64,000 nt of DNA from Platerodrilus igneus (taxonomy: Eukaryota; Arthropoda; Insecta; Coleoptera; Lycidae): assembly GCA_036346225.1 (NCBI GenBank), contig JARFIW010000942.1, forward strand, positions 2,067,001 to 2,131,000, given 5' to 3'. The notes under the pieces were generated by a model. It searched no databases. It was not told the DNA's origin and worked only from the letters and a program-made list of their open reading frames with translations. The position numbers and the translations under genes were made by a program. Position 1 is the first letter of the stretch; each line of letters begins with the position of its first letter. Of this stretch, positions 57,439-64,000 are shown piece by piece.

Positions 57439-59282
57439 TGTAGCAATTTTATTTTCCACCTAATATATATCCGTATGATTAATCTTTTTATTTAATAATA
57501 AATAGTATAATGCATTATAATGCTATACAATCCATTTAATTTAATATCATCTATTGTCCAATAAAGTACTAGCATTTAGTTCGAATTAAAAATTAATTTC
57601 TACGGTGACAAGATAAAAGCTCTTGTTTAGTATCCTTCCTAGAGCCCCCTCTATTCGGAAATTAGGAAGTAACGTTGTTACCGGGCAGCAACACGCTTGA
57701 CCCGACACTTCTAACACAGCTGTGGGGATAAGCAGGTCGAAATTGTTCTTAGGAACGATGTTTTTTGACGATTTTTTGTGTTGGAAGCATGTACGTATAA
57801 AGTTTAAGAATAGTATGCCATCTCGGCGAGTTATTTTAGATGGCCCATTTTTGTTGAAACAACTCGTGGAGAACGAGGAATTGTTTTGTTAAAGGGCCGT
57901 TAGGAACATGCAACTAAAAGTATAATGGAATTTAAAATATAATAAAACTTATACATAATGCAATTTAAATTATAATGCAACTAAAATTATAGAAAGCAAT
58001 TTTTCTGAATGGTATTCAATCGAAATTACAGAAAACAATTTTATTCTTATATAACATGGAATCCCATATATAATTTATTCAGTTTAATTACAAACAACGT
58101 TCGCTCTTTCTCGTGGTTTGAATTACTCCTGGAGCATCTTTAAATTAAAACGCAGATAATGGAGGCCGAGTGATGTGATTTTCAGAGTGCAGCACAACTA
58201 TTTGTTTAAAATGGAAGATTCCGTAGTTTAATGCTGAAGTAAGCTCTCAAGCAGGTATTCTTACGACAACTCGGACTTCTGGTATGTAAAAAAAAACTGT
58301 TTTCGTATGTTATTTGAACTATGGACGTAGTAACGAGATAAATTTTACTTTAATCAACTTGTGTTAACTTTAAATAGGTCAAGGACAGACCTCAATTATA
58401 TTTGTCGATGTTATGAGATAGGAATCTGTAACTTGTTCTTACCTCATTCTTTTATTAACTCAATGAAACATCAGAAGATGTCACTACGTGTTAGAAAAAG
58501 TGAATTCTTACAATTACGAGCACTTAAAAATTAAATTTCTATATTTGATATTTCATGAATACTTATCTGTAATTATCTACTGTAAAAATTAAGGTAGATC
58601 TACCCTAGTTAACTTTTTGCTACAAATAAGCAAATTTATGCTTTGTCAATTTGTTAAATAAAAACACTTTTAATGGTAATTGGTACTGATCTTATCCAGT
58701 GCCATTGTAATTAATTTTTCACAATCTAAATTAACATATAAAGAAAGAAATATATTTTGTATAAAAGTACATTATTGAATACCAGAAGAATAGATTCTTA
58801 TTTTCGGACTAAAGACTATTTTTTATTTAGGATGAATGAAAGATGATTCCAATTAAATTTAATTATTTTTGAGTATGAATGCACAAACAGTGCTATTCTT
58901 TGTTTAATCTGTTCACAGGTGCAGTGGAGGATTGCTAAGGTCAAGGTCGAGCCATAAGGTAAGAAACTTCAAAGATTAGGTAGTCTTTGAAAATTATATA
59001 GCGGCTATAGGAGAAAGGTTTCCGCATTAGCCTTGTACAAGGGACTTGTATCAGGTCTTCTCAGTATAGAAAAATACGGTGGCGCCTTATTCTTATTATT
59101 AGTGGTTGCAATTACACCCCGACCCACAACTCATGTTCCACCCAGAGCATATAGTTCGACTAGCCGCTTTACCTTTGAGATTTCCTCAACATAGAGCCAC
59201 CTTCCATCCGAACTTGCCGTGGGCTCCTTTTAAATATTGGAAATTCTCGTTAAACTAAATCAAAAAAATACGAAAGGCTATA
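57439..59282 (+). repeat. 5' LTR, about 1,844 bp
   Basis: Starts TGTAGC and probably ends GGCTATA just before the primer-binding site. The first 958 bp align without gaps to 63043-64000 with four differences, all C/T transitions. A long LTR for the family. Confidence 0.85.
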
Positions 59283-59284
59283 AA

Positions 59285-59303
59285 TAGCGCCCAGCGTGTA
59301 GGC
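59285..59303 (+). promoter_or_regulatory. Primer-binding site, mutated
   Basis: TAGCGCCCAGCGTGTAGG compared with TGGCGCCCAACGTGGGGC at 6496-6477, three or four changes. Two bases after the LTR end. Confidence 0.65.
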
Positions 59304-59466
59304 CTCGATTGCTGTGCCAATTGTATAAGCACATAACGTATAGGCTTCGATTGACTTTGGTTGTTTACACTTGTGGTTTGTAAATCATTTACCCTCAGAT
59401 TAATTTAGTCTATTGATGTTGTTGTTTAATTGAGTTTAATTTGTAATTAGTTAGTTAGTCTATTCC

Positions 59467-59742
59467 ATGATGGCTGAGACGTATCAAGTAGTTTATTTGC
59501 ATAAAGATGAATTGGATTATGAATTGAGAATTCGTGGAGTTGTTAGCAGCAGACCGATGCAGGATAAAAGGAAAATGTTAGGCCGATTATTAGCCAAAGA
59601 AACAACATTACCTGATTTTGTTTGTCAATTAGCTCTAACGGAAATTGATAGTATATCAACATTAATAAAGTTGTGTAAGAAGTTAGAAGAAGCTTTCTTA
59701 CATGGAAAAAATTGTTCGATAGGAATATTATTGTTCTTTTAG
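59467..59742 (+). pseudogene. Gypsy gag N-terminal fragment
   Basis: 91 codons from MMAETYQVVYLHKDELDYEL, then RIRGVVSSRPMQDKRKMLGR and a helical LTEIDSISTLIKLCKKLEE. The DELDYEL-x-IRG block is the N-terminal domain of insect gypsy gag. A stop ends it before any capsid or zinc knuckle. Confidence 0.7.
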
Positions 59743-60507
59743 TCGCAGCTTGTAGTATTTCAGTGAATAGTAATTCACAGTGTAGTTGATAATAGTGATT
59801 TGTATTTAGGTTCATCTTCCATTTGTATTAGTTACAATAGTTGTTTGATAAATTTTTTTATAGTAGAGATGATAGATGTTTATAATTTGGTACACTGGTT
59901 TTTACTGTCGGTAAACCGTTTCAGGATTGCTCTTGTGCATGGGCACGTTTTGTTTTGATATGATTTATTTTAATAGCAATTTTTGATTTATTTATATCCG
60001 CATTGCAACACAGTATGTTGATTTGGTTGTAAGTCTAAGTGAAACTTGTCGTCGTGGTTGGTCGGATTAGCAGTATGTCAGTCTAGACGAGACTTAGGAA
60101 AAGTCGGTCGCTCAGCATTACATTAGTCTAAACGAGACTCGAGGTAAGTTGTCACTCTAGCAATTTTGGCATCACTATTTTTGAGGTTGGTGATGAAGTT
60201 GAAATTTTTTTGTTTATAAGTCTAGGTGAGACTCATAGAGGAGTTTGTCACTCTAGCAAGTTTATGCGTTGTGAAGTACTTTTGTCTATCTTGACAGTTT
60301 GGTTATGAGTAGTGTAAGAGTGTACTAGAACATTGATTTATTGTTATCCTAGATGGAAGGTTGAAAATAATCTAAATTATAAATTTATTATGTTTAAAAT
60401 TGTCATTGTCTGCGAATTTAAAAGAGGAGGTGTTCTTAAAGTTTGAAGTTCATTGGTTTAGTGTTTGAAATCATGTTGATAATTTAGTTGAGATCAAGTT
60501 AAATAAT
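59743..60507 (+). other. Non-coding internal region in place of pol
   Basis: No protein-like frame. It holds the AGTCT dyad array listed next. Protease, reverse transcriptase and RNase H would normally occupy this position over 3 kb. Confidence 0.65.
60032..60256 (+). repeat. Array of four 15-nt AGTCT...AGACT dyads
   Basis: AGTCTAAGTGAAACT (60032), AGTCTAGACGAGACT (60080), AGTCTAAACGAGACT (60125) and AGTCTAGGTGAGACT (60219). Each has complementary 5-nt ends and a 5-nt centre; the first has one mismatch. Copies 3 and 4 are each followed by GTCACTCTAGCAA at a similar distance, so the underlying unit is about 45 bp. Confidence 0.8.
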
Positions 60508-61774
60508 GTGGATCCCTGGTATGTGTCTCTTCGAGAAAAAATTTTAGCTTCACCTGATGATTACCCACAATGGAAGGTAGAGGATAATTATGTATTTAAA
60601 TTTCTTTCATCAAATTTACCACTCTCGTCGAATGTAAGGGAATGGAAATATTTAGTCCCTAGATCACAGAAGGAAGAGGTTATTCGGATAAATCATGACC
60701 CTTCAGTGGCCGGTCATTTTGGTTTTTTTAAAACATTGGCACGCATACAAGAGAATTTTATTGGCCAAAATGCGCATTGATGTGTTGAAATTTTGTAAAA
60801 TTGTTTAACGTGTGGTGCACAGAAGGCATCGAATAGAGGACCCTTGGTTTAATGGGAAAGGAAAAGAAGTGAAGTTCCTTTTCAGATTATTGCTATAGAC
60901 CTCATGGGCCCATTTCCACGGTCCAAGGTTGGACACAAATGGTTATTAGTTATTGGTGATTGGTTCTCGAAATTTACGTTAATGTTTCCGTTACGTAGTG
61001 CAAAAGCGCATTTAATAGAACGTGTATTGGAGGAAAAAGTTTTTCTAGTTTATGGTGTTCCCAAATTTATTATTTGTGATAATGGCTCACAATTTAGTGG
61101 TAGAAATTTCAAAGCAGTATGTAAAAAATATGACGTTCAAAAAATTTGGTTTAATGCAGTTTACTCTCCCCAATGTAATTTTGTAGAAAGGATAAATAGA
61201 ACAGTCGGAACAGCTATACGTTCGTATATTAAAGAACATGATACTTGGGACATAGAGTTACCCCAAATTCAGTATGCGGTTAATTCTGAAACATCATGCC
61301 ACTGGTTATTCGCCAAATTTCTTAGTTTTTGGTAGACATGTTCCTGTGTCTGGAAGATTTTATGGTCTTGATGTGGAACCCTCAGTTGATATAGATATTA
61401 TTTCTGGTAATAGACCTTCGTATGTATTAGATCATCAAGGACTATTTGATATTTTTATAGACGTACAAAAAAGGTTACATTTAGCTTACACGCAGTCTAG
61501 TAATTCATATAATTTAAGGAGACGTAACATTTCTTTCGAAGTAGGTGACAAGGTTTGGAGGTCAAATAAAGTTCTTTCGAAAGCAAGTGATAAGTTTACT
61601 GCTAAGCTTGCGCCAAAATATGTTTTGAGTATTGTTAGAAAGAAGGTTTCGAATTTAATTTATGAATTGAATAATGAAAATGGTTCAAAAGCAGGCAGAT
61701 GGCATGTTAAGGACTTAAAACCTTATTCAGAGTTCAGTGGTGATATTAAGAAAGAGAACGTTTCTGAACATTAA
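60508..61774 (+). pseudogene. Gypsy integrase, frameshifted
   Basis: Three frames in order. 60508-60775 carries a pre-integrase segment and the start of the HHCC zinc domain (HDPSVAGHFGFFKTLARI); a one-base loss near 60765 disrupts it before the CxxC pair (NCLTCGAQK). 60904-61290 carries the catalytic core, with WLLVIGDWFSKF (first Asp), FIICDNGSQFSG (second Asp) and NFVERINRTVGT (Glu). A further frame change near 61291 is followed by ATGYSPNFLVFGRHV and the C-terminal SFEVGDKVWRSNKVLS block. A stop also lies near 60851. Integrase activity is lost in this copy. Confidence 0.85.
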
Positions 61775-63029
61775 TTAGTGTTGTTGATATATTTAATGGT
61801 TGATAGTAGGAATTATTTCTGTCTTATCTTTTTAGTAAAGAATTTAATTATTGTATTGGAATACTGTTTGGTAGTCTAAAAATTTAGATGTTGTATATAA
61901 AGTACAAAAGGAAAAAATTTTTTTGTAGTGCAGTAAGGTTGATATTAGTCTGCGCTGATATTGTTAGTTGCAAATTATTTATTTGAGTTAAGATGAAGAG
62001 TTGCATGTTTCCATAGGTCAAAAGTTGCATGCTTCCATTTGTCAAATAATTCCCTAGTTCAAAGTTAGTAAGGAATGTTTATTTATACTTTTGGTGATGA
62101 ATTTTAATAAAGTTGTATATATTTGGTTATTATTTTCTTTTGGATTTATGATTATAGTGTTTGAAGGTAGTTTTGTAGTCGAGAGGACAACCGAGATTAA
62201 TGGTAGTTCTTATAATTATATTGGGAATCAAGTAGCTTGAGTCCATATTAGATGTTGGTAGGAGGCCAATATTGTTAGTAACTATAATAGTTATGTTTAG
62301 TATGAATATTGTGTAAGGTAGCAATGTTCTATGTTTAGTATGAATATTGTGTGAGATAGCAATGTTCTATGTTGTTATGAATATTGTGTGAGATAGCAAT
62401 GTTCTATGTTGTTATGAATATTGTGTGAGATAGCAATGTTCTATTTTGTTCATTCATACGTGAGTGAGATTTGTGAGGAGTAAGACGTGGTGACGTTTTA
62501 CTTGTCTCTTCATTGATAGAGATGTTTCTACATTTTGGTTGCATACACATGCGGTAGATTGTTGAACGTTCGTGATTTCAAGACATGGTTGCTGTTTTGA
62601 GGATATGTTTGTCGTGGATCCCAATGGTAGTGGGAGTCCTTTTTTTTCTTTTGTAAATATGTAAATTATGGTTAGTAAAGTAAGAATATGTTTGTCATGA
62701 TAATTTATATTTTTATTAAAGAATTATAATACGGCAGTATTATGTGTTTTGTTGCTTATGTTTCGAGTATAAAATGAGTGATATAATAACCCCGAATATG
62801 TAGTAAATGATAATGAAACCCTACCGATTAAGACTTCCCGAATTTGTCCCCTTGTGGCGTATAGTACGCGTAGTTACTCGTCACTCATTTTCAAGTATGC
62901 AGTATCTTAAGTGATAATTTTGTTTTGGCTTGTAAAAATTAATAATAATAAGTTGTAAATATATAACAGTAAATTCAAAAAAAAATTCTTCGCATTTATT
63001 CCAGAATATTTTCTCGAATTTTTTTCTCT
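61775..63029 (+). other. Non-coding 3' internal region with minisatellites
   Basis: No open frame of interest. It contains two 24-bp direct units (AGTTGCATGTTTCCATAGGT and its copy, 61999-62046) and the four-unit repeat at 62293. In complete gypsy elements an env gene can lie here; no trace was recognised. Confidence 0.55.
62293..62442 (+). repeat. Minisatellite, four units of 37-38 bp
   Basis: Units start at 62293, 62331, 62369 and 62406. Each contains TATGAATATTGTGT and TAGCAATGTTCT. The last two are identical. Confidence 0.9.
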
Positions 63030-63042
63030 TAGAAAGAGGCAG
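63030..63042 (+). promoter_or_regulatory. Polypurine tract before the 3' LTR
   Basis: TAGAAAGAGGCAG directly before TGTAGC. Position and purine content fit plus-strand priming. Confidence 0.65.
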
Positions 63043-64000
63043 TGTAGCAATTTTATTTTCCACCTAATATATATCCGTATGATTAATCTTTTTATTTAAT
63101 AATAAATAGTATAATGCATTATAATGCTATACAATCCATTTAATTTAATATCATCTATTGTCCAATAAAGTACTAGCATTTAGTTCGAATTAAAAATTAA
63201 TTTCTACGGTGACAAGATAAAAGCTCTTGTTTAGTATCCTTCCTAGAGCCCCCTCTATTCGGAAATTAGGAAGTAACGTTGTTACCGGGCAGCAACACGC
63301 TTGACCTGACACTTCTAACACAGCTGTGGGGATAAGCAGGTCGAAATTGTTCTTAGGAACGATGTTTTTTGACGATTTTTTGTGTTGGAAGCATGTACGT
63401 ATAAAGTTTAAGAATAGTATGCCATCTCGGCGAGTTATTTTAGATGGTCCATTTTTGTTGAAACAACTCGTGGAGAACGAGGAATTGTTTTGTTAAAGGG
63501 CCGTTAGGAACATGCAACTAAAAGTATAATGGAATTTAAAATATAATAAAACTTATACATAATGCAATTTAAATTATAATGCAACTAAAATTATAGAAAG
63601 CAATTTTTCTGAATGGTATTCAATCGAAATTACAGAAAACAATTTTATTCCTATATAACATGGAATCCCATATATAATTTATTCAGTTTAATTACAAACA
63701 ACGTTCGCTCTTTCTCGTGGTTTGAATTACTCCTGGAGCATCTTTAAATTAAAACGCAGATAATGGAGGCCGAGTGATGTGATTTTCAGAGTGCAGCACA
63801 ACTATTTGTTTAAAATGGAAGATTCCGTAGTTTAATGCTGAAGTAAGCTCCCAAGCAGGTATTCTTACGACAACTCGGACTTCTGGTATGTAAAAAAAAA
63901 CTGTTTTCGTATGTTATTTGAACTATGGACGTAGTAACGAGATAAATTTTACTTTAATCAACTTGTGTTAACTTTAAATAGGTCAAGGACAGACCTCAAT
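63043..64000 (+). repeat. 3' LTR, cut by the window end
   Basis: The first 958 bp of the LTR. Differences to the 5' copy are at 63307 (CCGAC/CTGAC), near 63448, near 63651 and near 63851. No indel. Confidence 0.9.

Larger units (their letters stand above)
57439..64000 (+). mobile_element. Gypsy-like LTR retrotransposon with long, near-identical LTRs; pol deleted
   Basis: The 5' LTR starts TGTAGCAATTTTATTTTCC at 57439 and the 3' LTR starts identically at 63043, running off the window. Internal DNA is about 3.76 kb: primer-binding site 59285, gag start 59467, then integrase from about 60508, a 1.27 kb non-coding tail and a polypurine tract. Protease, reverse transcriptase and RNase H are missing. 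It is inserted next to the RTE-like LINE. The right-hand target duplication lies outside the window. Confidence 0.9.

Noticed and set aside
60032..60256. Bacterial-type operator array
   Set aside because: The context is a eukaryotic LTR element; reported instead as an array of dyads of unknown role.
62293..62442. CRISPR-like array
   Set aside because: Units are contiguous without spacers; it is a minisatellite within a gypsy element of a eukaryote.

Overview
The window looks like nuclear DNA of an insect (or other arthropod). It is AT-rich, host genes are split by introns, and most of the sequence is transposable elements of types common in insects. No bacterial operons, CRISPR arrays or intact structural RNA genes were seen. 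Two host genes are supported. The first, on the + strand, is the C-terminal part of a GON4L/muscle-wasted homologue (exons 12935-13385, 14857-15049, 15092-15280, 25611-26264) with matching splice phases. Its last intron is 10.3 kb and filled with mobile elements. The second, on the - strand, is the kinase region of a receptor tyrosine kinase (exons 47116-46915, 46864-46732, 42088-41736, 41692-41563). Three phase-compatible exons further upstream (53199-52722) may belong to its ectodomain, but exons for the transmembrane segment and ATP loop were not found.

The mobile fraction, left to right: a dead non-LTR reverse transcriptase (1-1470, -); a truncated IS630/Tc1-type element joined to the 5' part of a gypsy-like element (4284-6496); a cluster of TA microsatellites, a repeat family and a foldback (9632-12250); an I-group LINE (18950-22949, +) carrying a tRNA-derived SINE insertion; a gypsy gag-protease piece (22950-25080, -); a 3.1 kb Tc1/IS630-superfamily transposon with terminal inverted repeats and three 51-53 nt introns (27977-31068); a decayed LINE split by a second transposase relic (33390-38265, +); two inverted SINE copies (38797-39460); a diverged tandem repeat (39837-40385); a rearranged gypsy element with inverted ends (43387-45622); a fairly fresh Jockey/CR1-like LINE (48500-52640, +); RTE-like LINE 3' ends with a solo LTR (53290-57290, -); and a gypsy element with 1.84 kb LTRs (57439 to beyond the window end).

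Two places stand out. In the kinase-gene intron there is a possible small + strand gene: TATA box 43124, initiator 43153, first ATG 43271. It encodes a cationic peptide with IKYPIIR-type repeats. The rearranged gypsy element sits inside it, flanked by a 4-bp TACG duplication, and its ends are inverted copies of the LTR. At the right end, the gypsy element has LTRs that differ by only four transitions over 958 comparable bases, yet it lacks reverse transcriptase and its integrase is frameshifted. This suggests that an already defective element was copied in trans. It also carries an array of 15-nt AGTCT...AGACT dyads. These readings were made by eye; no similarity search was run.
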